Below, one piece after another: positions 51,984-59,991 of a DNA stretch of 64,000 nt (positions are counted from its first letter, which is position 1; every line of letters begins with the position of its first letter). The stretch spans positions 372,001 through 436,000 of the forward strand of contig NZ_JAOTIF010000001.1 of NCBI RefSeq assembly GCF_025628885.1, in the 5' to 3' direction. The notes beneath the pieces are model-generated. The model worked only from the letters and a program-made list of their open reading frames with translations, did not search any database and was not told the origin of the DNA. Source of the DNA: Paraflavisolibacter caeni (GTDB lineage: Bacteria > Bacteroidota > Bacteroidia > Chitinophagales > Chitinophagaceae). The position numbers and the translations under genes are program-made.

Positions 51984-52292
51984 ATGTATGTACGCTTAAC
52001 CTACTGCGAGTTTGTTCCTTCCAGAATTAAGGACGCAAAAGGAGTTTATATGGAAGAAATTGTTCCAGTTGTTTCATCGCAGAAAGGTTTGATCGATCTC
52101 ATGTTATTAGAACCAACCGAGCCTTCGAATGAATATATTGCAGTAACTTTATGGAAGACGAAAGCTGATTCGGATGCTTATGTATTCAGCGGAACATTCC
52201 ATAGAATGGTCACAAAGATTGAAAGTTTTCTTGCAAAGCCGCCGTTCGTGAAAGCGTATTATGCGGAAAAGTTGTTAGTTCCTACGCTATGA
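51984..52292 (+). CDS. ABM-superfamily-like small protein, copy 1
   Basis: A 102-residue protein with the ferredoxin-like pattern of antibiotic-biosynthesis-monooxygenase (ABM) dimeric barrels: strand MYVRLTYCEF, helix with VYMEEIVPVVSSQKGLID, strand YIAVTLWKTKADSDAY, helix FHRMVTKIESFL and strand FVKAYYAEKLLVP. No heme or cofactor residue is identifiable. By hand alignment about 46 of 102 positions match copy 2 without gaps. A perfect Shine-Dalgarno (GAGGAGG, about seven bases before ATG) is unlike nearly all other genes here. It has its own promoter and terminator. Confidence 0.75.
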   Translation: MYVRLTYCEFVPSRIKDAKGVYMEEIVPVVSSQKGLIDLMLLEPTEPSNEYIAVTLWKTKADSDAYVFSGTFHRMVTKIESFLAKPPFVKAYYAEKLLVPTL

Positions 52293-52387
52293 TATTATTC
52301 AAATAATTGTAATTATCTAACCTTCTGATCATTGGAAAATATGATGGTATATTGATAAGTGGCCAGAAGGAATCAGGTAATCAAAAT

Positions 52388-52421
52388 AAAAGTCCCGTCA
52401 GAAATGCGGGGCTTTTATTTT
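52388..52421 (+). terminator. Terminator of ABM-like gene 1
   Basis: AAAAGTCCCG (52388-52397) pairs with CGGGGCTTTT (52407-52416) around GTCAGAAAT-type loop bases with one mismatch, followed by ATTTT. Confidence 0.75.
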
Positions 52422-52472
52422 AGCCTTCAGCAGAAGCAATTGTTTTAATTTTTGATCATGGTCATTGAAATA

Positions 52473-52505
52473 TTGTTGCTGCGCATCTACCTTTGCTATT
52501 CCAAT
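52473..52505 (+). promoter_or_regulatory. Promoter of ABM-like gene 2
   Basis: TTG (52476-52478), a 19-base spacer and TACCTTTG (52498-52505), a perfect -7 element. The leader of about 60 bases ends in AAAAGGAGG before the ATG at 52572. Confidence 0.65.
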
Positions 52506-52571
52506 CCCCGCCTTGACAACAAATTGATCTGACCTAGAATAGTCTTCACTTCACTTAAAAAGGAGGTAATT

Positions 52572-52880
52572 ATGTATGTACGTTTAACTTATTGCAAGTT
52601 TTCTCCTGCAAACCTTCAAGAAGCTTTAAGAGTTTACAAGGAAGAAATTATTCCAATTCTTTTAAAACAACAAGGACTTATTGATGTCCAAATGATGGAG
52701 CCAGTAGATCAAACAGAAGATTATATTTCTATGACACAATGGAGTTCTAAAGCCGATGCGGATCTATACGATTCCAGTGGTACATATAGAAAACTGGTTT
52801 CAATGCTGGAAAATTATTTTGCAGAAAAGCCTGTATTGAAGGTTTATAATGTAGAAAAAGTAATGATTCCAACTGCCTAA
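52572..52880 (+). CDS. ABM-superfamily-like small protein, copy 2
   Basis: A 102-residue tandem paralogue of the gene at 51984 (about 45% identical by hand, no gaps), with MYVRLTYCKFSPANLQEALR, YKEEIIPILLKQQGLIDVQM, YISMTQWSSKADADLY and a closing VEKVMIPTA strand. AAGGAGG stands seven bases before ATG, the best Shine-Dalgarno in the window. It is a self-contained unit with its own promoter and terminator, so the pair is not an operon. Function unknown; ABM folds often act in stress defence or small-molecule oxidation. Confidence 0.75.
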   Translation: MYVRLTYCKFSPANLQEALRVYKEEIIPILLKQQGLIDVQMMEPVDQTEDYISMTQWSSKADADLYDSSGTYRKLVSMLENYFAEKPVLKVYNVEKVMIPTA

Positions 52881-52899
52881 AGAACTGTAACTAAAGATT

Positions 52900-52931
52900 A
52901 AAGCCCCGGAATTTCTGCCGGGGCTTTTGTT
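52900..52931 (+). terminator. Terminator of ABM-like gene 2
   Basis: AAAGCCCCGG (52900-52909), loop AATTTCTG, CCGGGGCTTTT (52918-52928), then GTTT. Strong stem. Confidence 0.88.
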
Positions 52932-53199
52932 TATTCTAAATTTTACCATCCTATTATCCTACTTTAATTCATGGTGGTTACTCTATATATGAGGAGCGAA
53001 CGTAAAGTGTTAGCTGATATTATGATTAGGAATGTCTATGTAAGTTGCCTGTTTTGTACATTTTTCTAATATCAGCAGTGATTTTGCCAATTTTTAACAC
53101 TGCAAATCCCAGGTATTCATCAGGTAATTATTTCAATGACTTTCTTTGCACTCAGTAAAAAAAACAATAAACAAGTCTCCATTACTAAAACCTAATTGC
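52929..53199. other. Leader region of the OmpA-family gene
   Basis: About 270 bp, AT-rich, with no gene. A CTAAAAC element is placed eight bases before the ATG at 53200, like the motif of the 12-16 kb cluster but with one change. No -7 consensus was recognised with confidence. Confidence 0.35.
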
Positions 53200-54069
53200 A
53201 TGAACAAGTCCTATTTAATGGCGATTGCTGCAGGATCTTTTTTGTTCGTATCCTGTGTCAGTGGTAAAAAATTAAAGAAAGAACAGGCTCGCTATTCAGA
53301 ACTGAATTCGTTTTATACGAAAGTGCAGCAAGATCTGAAAACCTGCCGTGAAGATGCTGAGGCTATGGCCCGTTTGAAAGCCCAGTATGAATCTGAAATT
53401 GCGAACCTGAACAAGCAGGTTGCCTTCCTGAAAGACAATAACAATGTGGTAGTAACCCAGTTGAAAGACCTTTCAGTAATTTCCAGCGCCCAAGCTGAAA
53501 GTATCAAAAAGTCTATGGACAATATAGGAGCAAAAGACTTATATATCCAGGATCTGCAAAAGAGCATGGCTCGTAAGGATTCATTGAATATGGCATTGGT
53601 GATGAACCTGAAGAGCGCGTTGAATGACATTAATGACAGCGATGTAGAAATTAAAGTTGAAAAGAGCGCAGTATATATTTCTATTTCTGACAAGATGTTG
53701 TTTAAAACCGGAAGCTATGACGTATCTGACAAGGCTATGACTGTGTTGGGTAAAGTAGCACAAGTGTTGAACAGCCGTCCTGAAATTGAGTTTTTGGTTG
53801 AAGGACATACAGATAATGTGCCCATCAAAGGTGGCCCCATTGCTGATAACTGGGATTTGAGTGTAAAGAGAGCTACTTCTGTAGTACGTATTTTGCAAAA
53901 CCAGTTCAAGATCGATCCTAAGCGCATGACTGCCGGTGGCCGTAGCGAATACCTGCCAATAGCTGATAACAGCGATGCTTCAGGAAGAGCAGTTAACCGT
54001 CGTACACGCATTGTGATTTTACCTCAGCTTGATCAATTCTTCAAGTTGTTGGAAAAGCCACAGTCGTAA
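53200..54069 (+). CDS. OmpA-family lipoprotein
   Basis: A 289-residue envelope protein starting at ATG 53200, where the lipobox FVSC (Cys about residue 19) fits a lipoprotein signal. A coiled-coil-like helical region follows at 25-125, then an OmpA-like peptidoglycan-binding domain at about 165-280: MLFKTGSYDVSDKAM, LVEGHTDNVPIKGG, the Asp/Arg ligands in NWDLSVKRATSVVRIL and NRRTRIVILP. It anchors the outer membrane to peptidoglycan. Single gene closed by a strong terminator. Confidence 0.9.
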   Translation: MNKSYLMAIAAGSFLFVSCVSGKKLKKEQARYSELNSFYTKVQQDLKTCREDAEAMARLKAQYESEIANLNKQVAFLKDNNNVVVTQLKDLSVISSAQAESIKKSMDNIGAKDLYIQDLQKSMARKDSLNMALVMNLKSALNDINDSDVEIKVEKSAVYISISDKMLFKTGSYDVSDKAMTVLGKVAQVLNSRPEIEFLVEGHTDNVPIKGGPIADNWDLSVKRATSVVRILQNQFKIDPKRMTAGGRSEYLPIADNSDASGRAVNRRTRIVILPQLDQFFKLLEKPQS

Positions 54070-54144
54070 GTTAGTGTTTTACAAAATGGCATCATTCATC
54101 ATTCATCATTGATTATTGGTTATTGGTTTCATTTTGAATATAAA

Positions 54145-54180
54145 ATAAAAGCCATCCGGGTTGCGGATGGCTTTTATTTT
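54145..54180 (+). terminator. Terminator of the OmpA-family gene
   Basis: AAAAGCCATCCG (54147-54158) pairs with CGGATGGCTTTT (54164-54175) around GGTTG, followed by ATTTT. The A/T flanks on both sides would also serve the convergent serine hydrolase gene. Confidence 0.87.
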
Positions 54181-54196
54181 GGTGATCAATTCATTT

Positions 54197-55330
54197 TTAT
54201 AAACTCTTGCCCCATTTGACCAGGGCATCTACTTCGGCAGGGGCTCCATTGATCCTTAACTCGGAGCGCTGTTTGCCTAAGCGTACAAGTACAACCTTTT
54301 TTGAGGGAATTACAATAATGTATTGGCCTAAGATACCGCGGGCGTAAAAGATGGGTTCATCTGCAGGGAATATCCACCACTGGTAACCGTAATAATTGCA
54401 AGGTTCTCCTATTTCATCAGGGATCATACAGGGAGTGACTGATTTGATAAAATAATCTTTAGTGATGATCTCCTGCCCCTTCCAGCGGCCGCTATCGAGC
54501 ATGAGTTGGCCAATGCGGGCAAAGTCGCGTGTATTGGAGTTAAAGCAGCAGTATGCTTTTTCGTGCCCACCTTCTTTGTCTGTGCTCCACAATGCCGGAT
54601 GTTCTGCTCCCAGGGGCTGCCATAATTTTTTGGAAGCGTATTGGCTTAGTGACATGCCAGTAGCTTTTTCCAAAAGCAGTCCTAATAATTGTGAATCTCC
54701 ACTTTTATATGAATGGAAGGTTCCTGGTTTGTGAATGATATTAACGTCTGTTGCTACTTTGTAAACATCGCTTCCATAATACATTTCTGTGGTAACAGAA
54801 AGAGGATTGGCGTAGGATTCGTCAAAGTCGCTGCCACTGCTCATGGTGAGGAGGTCTACTATACGAACTTTGTTTTTCTCCCCGGTTCTAAATTCGGGCA
54901 GGTAATTTCCTATAGGCTCGTCCAGTGATTTAATCTTTCCTTCTTTTAAGGCAATGCCTATGAGCAGGCTTGTGATGCTTTTGGTGACTGAAAAGGAACC
55001 GGAATAAGATGCCTGGTCGTATCCATCCCAATATCTTTCAAATACAATTGAATCGTTTTTTACTGCCAGTAATCCAATAGTATTGAGTCCTTCGAGCATT
55101 GATAACAGGGGAGCGGGTAAATTCTTTTTATTATAAGAGGTAGCAGATGACCATGGTTGAGGAGCTGCTGCAGCTACTGTATTGTTGGTGAATACCTGGT
55201 AATCATCAATGCCTGCGAAATTATACCATATTGCTTTGAACAGGTATGTTCTTCCTGATGCAACTGCATAAATACTGCCGATCAAAACCATAGAAAGTAG
55301 AATAAGGAGGATGCTTTTTAAGATTTTCAT
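54197..55330 (-). CDS. Serine hydrolase of the beta-lactamase class C / penicillin-binding-like family
   Basis: A 377-residue protein with an N-terminal membrane anchor (about 7-25). The active-site SxxK is Ser114-Val-Thr-Lys117 in SGSFSVTKSITSLLIG. A second motif with Tyr is in HSYKSGDSQLLGLLLEK, and a GHE-type region lies near the C-terminus (YARGILGQYIIVIPSKK). Such proteins are D-aminopeptidases, esterases or cell-wall enzymes; true beta-lactamase activity is not indicated. Single gene. Confidence 0.85.
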   Translation of the reverse strand: MKILKSILLILLSMVLIGSIYAVASGRTYLFKAIWYNFAGIDDYQVFTNNTVAAAAPQPWSSATSYNKKNLPAPLLSMLEGLNTIGLLAVKNDSIVFERYWDGYDQASYSGSFSVTKSITSLLIGIALKEGKIKSLDEPIGNYLPEFRTGEKNKVRIVDLLTMSSGSDFDESYANPLSVTTEMYYGSDVYKVATDVNIIHKPGTFHSYKSGDSQLLGLLLEKATGMSLSQYASKKLWQPLGAEHPALWSTDKEGGHEKAYCCFNSNTRDFARIGQLMLDSGRWKGQEIITKDYFIKSVTPCMIPDEIGEPCNYYGYQWWIFPADEPIFYARGILGQYIIVIPSKKVVLVRLGKQRSELRINGAPAEVDALVKWGKSL

Positions 55331-55673
55331 ATCGCAGGGGTTTTGAATAGAAATTTACTCAATTATTTGGAGATTACTAAAGGGGGAGAGAAGATGATAG
55401 ATGTTAGATGATAGATGGTAGATGGCGGGCAGGCGTTGATGGGGTGTTGGAGCGCAGTTGGTACGGAGTAGACAGGGAGTTCCTATGGAGTTAGACCGCA
55501 GTAATGTCTCTATAAAGTCACTATAAGGTCTCTATAACATCTCTATAAGGTCCCTATAAGCCTGGGAGAAAATGTAAAATTTGGCATTAAAAAGTACAAT
55601 ATAAAACTGGGGTTGGGAAAGGAAAGATGCGAAATTAAGTAGGAAAGAAAAGAACTATGCTGATTTGGATAGA
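55331..55673. other. Intergenic region with repeat array D
   Basis: About 340 bp. GATAGATGTTAGATGATAG-type words lie at 55391-55425, and the 11-bp array at 55457-55560. No gene is visible. Confidence 0.6.
55457..55560. repeat. 11-bp-period repeat array D
   Basis: Four 11-mers (GTTGGTACGGA, GTAGACAGGGA, GTTCCTATGGA, GTTAGACCGCA; 55457-55500), a 5-base slip, then five better preserved ones (GTCTCTATAAA, GTCACTATAAG, GTCTCTATAAC, ATCTCTATAAG, GTCCCTATAAG; 55506-55560). The word differs completely from arrays A-C, but the 11-bp period is the same. Confidence 0.8.
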
Positions 55674-56858
55674 TCAGGGGGTAGGAGGTTGGTCTTCTTT
55701 TGAAGAGCGGGATATTGTTGCTGCTTTTTTTAAGAGATTGTTTCCAAACTGTTTTTTGATATCATCTACTGCTTTGAATAATTCCAGTTTTTCTTCCGCG
55801 TTATCAAACAAGTTCATTTGGAGCGTCATGGGGACGAGTTGACTAAAGCGTACACCTAAAAGACGCACCTTTTCTCCTTTCCTGTATAATTTGCCGAACA
55901 GGTTCTTAACCTTGGCTAATAATACATTATCCAGAGCGGTATAATCGATGACCTCCTGCCTTGAAACTGTTTCAAAGTTTGCATACCTAATTTTTACGGT
56001 TACACAGCCCGTTAGCTTTTCTTCCTGTCGCAGGTCGTAAGCTGTTTCTTCGGTTAGTTTTACCAATTCGGTATGCAGAAAGTTTAGATCATTGCTATCC
56101 TGGTGAAACGTATTTTCATGGGAAAGTGATTTTTGTTCGCTGTAAGGTTCCACAGGATTGTCGTCAATGGCGCGGGCTTTTTCCCATAGTCTTTTCCCCG
56201 ATTTACCAAATTGATACTCCAGCAGGTCCAATGAAGTATGGGCGAGTTGTTCAATGGTGCTGATGCCCATGCTATGCAATTGAATGGTGGTTTGTTTACC
56301 CACCATTGGAATTTTATCTACATTCATAGGCCAGAGGAAGGCTGTTTCTTTACCAGCGGGTATTTCCAGGTATCCATTGGGTTTGGCTTCATTGGTAGCC
56401 ATTTTGCTTACCAATTTGCTTGTAGACAGTCCATAAGATATGGGCAGACCAGTTTCTTTAATAATCTTTTCTCTTAATTCCCGGGTGTACTGGCTTACAC
56501 CAAAAAAGCGGTCCATGCCTGTCAGGTCGCAGTAGAATTCGTCTATGGAGGCTTTTTCAAATTGAGGAACTTCGTTGCCGATTATCTCTGTTACTATGCG
56601 TGAATACTTGCTATACTCGTGATAGCTTCCCTTCAGGAAGATAGCGTTTGGGCATAGGCGTTTGGCCGTTAGTGCCGGCATAGCGCTTTGGATACCGAAT
56701 TTTCGTGCCTCATAGCTGCAAGCAGCCACAATGCCCCGCTGACCATCGCCGCCTACAATTAATGGTTTGCCTTTGAGTTCAGGATTTTTTAAGATCTCCA
56801 CTGATACAAAAAAAGCATCCAGGTCAAAATGTGCGATGTGTTTAACAGGATGTGACAT
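55674..56858 (-). CDS. dinB: DNA polymerase IV
   Basis: A Y-family translesion DNA polymerase of 394 residues. Catalytic motifs: HFDLDAFFVSVE (the first metal-binding Asp pair), GIVAACSYEARKFGI, and SIDEFYCDLTG with the Asp-Glu pair. A helix-hairpin-helix region (MVGKQTTIQLHSMGISTIEQL) and a little-finger domain (VKIRYANFETVSRQEV) follow. The C-terminus carries no clear beta-clamp motif of the QLVLGL type, except possibly QMNLFD at about 357-362, which fits one. Divergent from the DinB-fold gene. Confidence 0.93.
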   Translation of the reverse strand: MSHPVKHIAHFDLDAFFVSVEILKNPELKGKPLIVGGDGQRGIVAACSYEARKFGIQSAMPALTAKRLCPNAIFLKGSYHEYSKYSRIVTEIIGNEVPQFEKASIDEFYCDLTGMDRFFGVSQYTRELREKIIKETGLPISYGLSTSKLVSKMATNEAKPNGYLEIPAGKETAFLWPMNVDKIPMVGKQTTIQLHSMGISTIEQLAHTSLDLLEYQFGKSGKRLWEKARAIDDNPVEPYSEQKSLSHENTFHQDSNDLNFLHTELVKLTEETAYDLRQEEKLTGCVTVKIRYANFETVSRQEVIDYTALDNVLLAKVKNLFGKLYRKGEKVRLLGVRFSQLVPMTLQMNLFDNAEEKLELFKAVDDIKKQFGNNLLKKAATISRSSKEDQPPTP

Positions 56859-56965
56859 TTGCCAAAAGTCGGGAAAAGAGTTTGAAAGTGTGCATTTCGG
56901 AAGTCCATATGGGAGGCAATTCTATAATGGTCTATATTTTGAATAGTATTCAAAAAACTATCATT

Positions 56966-57592
56966 ATGGCGAAGTTTAAAACTGAAGACCTGATCAATGA
57001 GTTAAAGGGCGATGTTCATAAAATTATAGCCAGTGCAGAGCAAATGAAGACAGCAGATAAAGCAAAGCTTATTTACCAGCTAGATAAAAAAACATGGAGC
57101 GTAGTGCAGGTCATGGAACATTTAAACGCGTATAATCGTTTTCATTTACCACAAATAGAAAAAGCCCTGTCTGTAAGGAATGATACAAGGAATGCCTGGT
57201 TCAATTCTGGTTTTTGGGGGGAGTATTTCACTAAATTGATGAAGCCCACCAATGTATTCGAAGTCAAGAACAAAATGAAGGCTATGAAAGATTATACTTT
57301 CCCTAATAGCCTTAATGTGAATAATGTACTTGATGAGTTTTTCCAGCATCAACAGAGGCTGCTTCAGTTGCTGGACGCTTCCAAAGACAGGGACCTGAAT
57401 GCCATTAAGGTTCCTATTAGCTTAAGCAAATTCATCAGGTTAAAGTTGGGTGATGCTTTACGTTTTATTGTTGCACATGAACAACGGCATATGGTTCAGG
57501 CCAGGAATACCATGAGAAAAGTTGGTATTTCGACCGGGCAGTTTCCTGTGATCATGGATTCGCCCAGAAGACCTCAAATGGCCCATGTTTAA
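56966..57592 (+). CDS. DinB-fold (YfiT/DinB_2-like) protein
   Basis: A 208-residue four-helix metal-binding protein. The start ATG 56966 is used because the longer frame overlaps dinB. The predicted metal-binding His triad is His52 (VMEHLNAYNRFH), His171 and His175 (VAHEQRHMVQARN). Members act in thiol-transfer or damage-related reactions, mostly uncharacterised. The name resembles dinB next door but the proteins are unrelated; the divergent placement (107 bp) is still notable. Confidence 0.78.
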   Translation: MAKFKTEDLINELKGDVHKIIASAEQMKTADKAKLIYQLDKKTWSVVQVMEHLNAYNRFHLPQIEKALSVRNDTRNAWFNSGFWGEYFTKLMKPTNVFEVKNKMKAMKDYTFPNSLNVNNVLDEFFQHQQRLLQLLDASKDRDLNAIKVPISLSKFIRLKLGDALRFIVAHEQRHMVQARNTMRKVGISTGQFPVIMDSPRRPQMAHV

Positions 57593-57615
57593 TTGGGTAT
57601 GTGCGCATGTTTTAA

Positions 57616-58131
57616 TTATAAATAGACTTCAAGAAGGCCTTCAGGTAATTCTACGATTACCTGTTTGGCCTTTTTGTCAATTTTCAGGATCGTGTCTTCA
57701 TGGAGAGGAATGAGGACCTCTTTTTGATTGATTTCGATCCGGCAGAGCAGTTGGTGCGGCTGTTCAATTACTTCCAGGATCTTGCCCAGAACTTTTTTAT
57801 CTTCTACAATGTCAAACCCCAAGAGAGTGATGGGAGAAGATTTGGAAGAGAATTTTTTGAATTCTTCTTCAGGAAGCCACACTTCTTTTTGTGCCAGTTT
57901 GATAGCGGCTTCCCGCGTATTTACATCTTGTAATTTTAAATAGATTTCCTCTTCGTTTTTGATACGGGCTGTTTCAATAAAATATGGAATAAAAGAATCC
58001 TTTCTTTCTTCAATAAAGATGGCCGGAAGGCCTTTCAAGGCGGTTTTTTTCCCCAAGTTATGCTTTAATATCAGCTCACCTTTCAGTCCAAAAGAAGTGA
58101 CCAGCTTACCTATCTTGAAATATTCAGTCAT
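57616..58131 (-). CDS. rimM: Ribosome maturation factor RimM
   Basis: A 171-residue RimM, needed for maturation of the 30S subunit head. The start is ATG 58131: the longer frame crosses repetitive spacer sequence. An N-terminal RimM barrel (EYFKIGKLVTSFGLKGELIL, then VWLPEEEFKKF) is followed by a PRC-like barrel (TLLGFDIVEDKKVLGKILEV, VLIPLHEDTILKID). It lies 186 bp after rpsP on the same strand, the common rpsP-rimM order; trmD does not follow within the window. Confidence 0.88.
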   Translation of the reverse strand: MTEYFKIGKLVTSFGLKGELILKHNLGKKTALKGLPAIFIEERKDSFIPYFIETARIKNEEEIYLKLQDVNTREAAIKLAQKEVWLPEEEFKKFSSKSSPITLLGFDIVEDKKVLGKILEVIEQPHQLLCRIEINQKEVLIPLHEDTILKIDKKAKQVIVELPEGLLEVYL

Positions 58132-58135
58132 ATAA

Positions 58136-58262
58136 AAAGTTCGAGGTTGAAGGTGCGAAGTACGAAATAAAAAGTTAGAAATACAAAGCCCATCAATGAC
58201 AGATGGATGGTGATGGATAATGGATGGTAGAAGAAAGATGATAGGTAGGGGGGAGTAGATAT
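58136..58262. repeat. Low-complexity spacer between rpsP and rimM
   Basis: Words such as GTTCGAGGTTGAAGGTGCGAAGT and GATGGATGGTGATGGATAATG repeat imperfectly (the first is split here for length). Similar words occur at 51.7 and 55.4 kb. It separates two normally co-transcribed ribosome genes. Confidence 0.45.
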
Positions 58263-58317
58263 TGAATAAAAAAGGTGGCAATTGCTTGCCACCTCAACTA
58301 CTTTAAGGCATGGATGA

Positions 58318-58764
58318 TTATCCCTGAGCACCGGATTGGCTCTCAGGCCTACGTTCTGGCCTGCGATACGGCGGATTTCTACGGGTTCTTCTTTCCCTTT
58401 GAGCAGCTTCCTGGCGTTTTCTGATTTGAGCTTCATGCTCATCATGCCACACCTGGAATTTTTGCATAGCTGTTGCATCATCAAACAAGCCAAGAGATAC
58501 ACCACGAAGCAAATGCTTCAGGAATAAAACTCCTTTGAATGATAAAAGTTTGCGCACAGTGTCGGTAGGCTGAGCACCCTTTTGCAGCCAATCCAAAGCT
58601 CTCTGACGATCCAATAGAATGGTGGCAGGGTTGGTTAATGGATTGTACGTACCTAATTTCTGGATGAATTTGCCATCGCGAGGGCTGCGAGCATCGGCAA
58701 CAACGATGAAATAGAATGGTCTCTTCTTAGACCCGTGTCTTTGCAGTCGGATTTTAACTGGCAT
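58318..58764 (-). CDS. rpsP: 30S ribosomal protein bS16
   Basis: A 148-residue bS16: the conserved N-terminal part is [20 protein letters not shown] to the [15 protein letters not shown] segment (about residues 1-80). It is followed by a roughly 65-residue extension rich in Arg, Glu and Pro ([20 protein letters not shown]). The E. coli protein has only about 82 residues; long extensions are usual in Bacteroidota. First gene of the rpsP-rimM pair. Confidence 0.94.
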   Translation of the reverse strand: MPVKIRLQRHGSKKRPFYFIVVADARSPRDGKFIQKLGTYNPLTNPATILLDRQRALDWLQKGAQPTDTVRKLLSFKGVLFLKHLLRGVSLGLFDDATAMQKFQVWHDEHEAQIRKRQEAAQRERRTRRNPPYRRPERRPESQSGAQG

Positions 58765-59305
58765 CTTAAATAGACATTTAAATGCTTGAATAAATAAAAA
58801 TTACGTAGCAAATGTAAGTCAGAGTTCATTAAAAGTCAATATATAATTGTAAAGTTTTGGTTAACAGACCAGCTACTGTTTAAATGGGGGTAGGAGGTAG
58901 GGTAAAAAAGGGATTGATGGATCAGATAAATGTTTAAGATGAGGAGTTTTAGGAAAGGACATAAAAAAGATTATATGTTGACCCTGATCACTGTTTATCA
59001 AGGATATAAAAGTCTGTTTTTGTTGTCTGTATTATAATTCTATTAATAAGTTGAAGATTTTCCTTTGACAGATTTCTTTAAAGGGTTACTTTTTGGTTAT
59101 CAGACATTTATATCTTGTTTTTGGTAAAAAAACAGGAGGCTTATGTCTTATAATGTATAATTATTAATTGTAATAAGAGAGGGGGCCATCTGTTTTTTGT
59201 CATGTCCCTCTTTAACGACAATCATATCTCTCAAACCCCCTTTGTCATGTTTTACGCTTGAGGTTGACTCTACTTTTGACTTGTCAATAAAAATTAACAT
59301 AAAAC
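58765..59305. other. Intergenic region before the YceI-porin-YceI operon
   Basis: About 540 bp between divergent genes, AT-rich. It contains AACAGGAGGCTT followed by a five-codon frame (ATG TCT TAT AAT GTA TAA, 59143-59160), and a promoter element near its right end. No longer gene is supportable. Confidence 0.45.
59271..59278 (+). promoter_or_regulatory. -7 promoter element of the YceI-porin operon
   Basis: TACTTTTG is a perfect TAnnTTTG element, 27 bases before the start codon. No clean TTTG is found at the normal -33 distance (the nearest, 59241-59244, is 26 bases upstream), so the promoter may need an activator. Confidence 0.5.
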
Positions 59306-59926
59306 ATGAATAAAATGAAAACCGCGTTATCAGCACGACTTCCAATTATCCGACAAATGATCCTAACCGCCGTGTTAGGTATTGTTGCACTTATCAGTTC
59401 ATTATATGTAAATGCCCAAAACGGTGTACGTAGTTCTGATATAAAAGTGCTGGGGACTTCCAACCTGCATGACTGGAAAATGAAGGCTCAAAGCACAAGT
59501 TTAAGTGCAAAGTTTGACTTAAAACCAGGGACTAACCAGCTTACTGAACTCAGCGCATTAAGCTTTACAATGCCTGTGAAAGGTTTGAAGAGTGATGAAA
59601 GCCTTATGGATTCAAGGGCTTACAGCACATTAAAAGCTGACAAGTACGAAAAAATCGCTTTCAACATGTCTTCTGCAGTTGTTACACCTGGAGCAAACAA
59701 TCAATACGTGGTAAAAGCAACTGGAAACCTTACTATTTCTGGTGTAACTAAACCTGTAACACTCGTAGCCAATGGTGTTGTAAATCCTGACAAATCCATC
59801 ACTATTACCGGTGCACAAAAAATTAAAATGAGTGAGTTTGGTGTGAAACCTCCAACCTTTATGCTGGGTGCTTTAAAAGTTGGTGATGTAGTGACTGTAG
59901 AGTACAACTTGAAATTCAACGGCTAA
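59306..59926 (+). CDS. YceI-family protein, copy 1
   Basis: A 206-residue exported lipocalin-like protein of the YceI family, which binds isoprenoid-type lipids in some members. A signal segment at about 15-37 ends VNAQ. The mature part has the family strands (GTSNLHDWKMKAQSTSLSAKF, FTMPVKGLKSDESLMDSRAY, NLTISGVTKPVTLVANG, MSEFGVKPPTFMLGALKVGD). First gene of a three-gene same-strand group with a porin-like gene between two YceI genes. Confidence 0.88.
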   Translation: MNKMKTALSARLPIIRQMILTAVLGIVALISSLYVNAQNGVRSSDIKVLGTSNLHDWKMKAQSTSLSAKFDLKPGTNQLTELSALSFTMPVKGLKSDESLMDSRAYSTLKADKYEKIAFNMSSAVVTPGANNQYVVKATGNLTISGVTKPVTLVANGVVNPDKSITITGAQKIKMSEFGVKPPTFMLGALKVGDVVTVEYNLKFNG

Positions 59927-59991
59927 TTCAATAGACAGGTCAATAATTAAAGGCAATAAATAACCAAAATATCATCTTAAAAATTAAAGCA

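Noticed and set aside
17271-55560. The repeat arrays as CRISPR
   Set aside because: Units are 11 bp without spacers and vary between copies; no cas gene is near.
56966-57592. The DinB-fold gene as a second DNA polymerase IV
   Set aside because: The name is shared by history only; the protein is a four-helix metal-binding fold without polymerase motifs.
59143-59160. Five-codon frame MSYNV after an AGGAGG sequence as a leader peptide
   Set aside because: The site is attractive but the frame is too short and no attenuator hairpin follows; kept only as a note in the intergenic entry.
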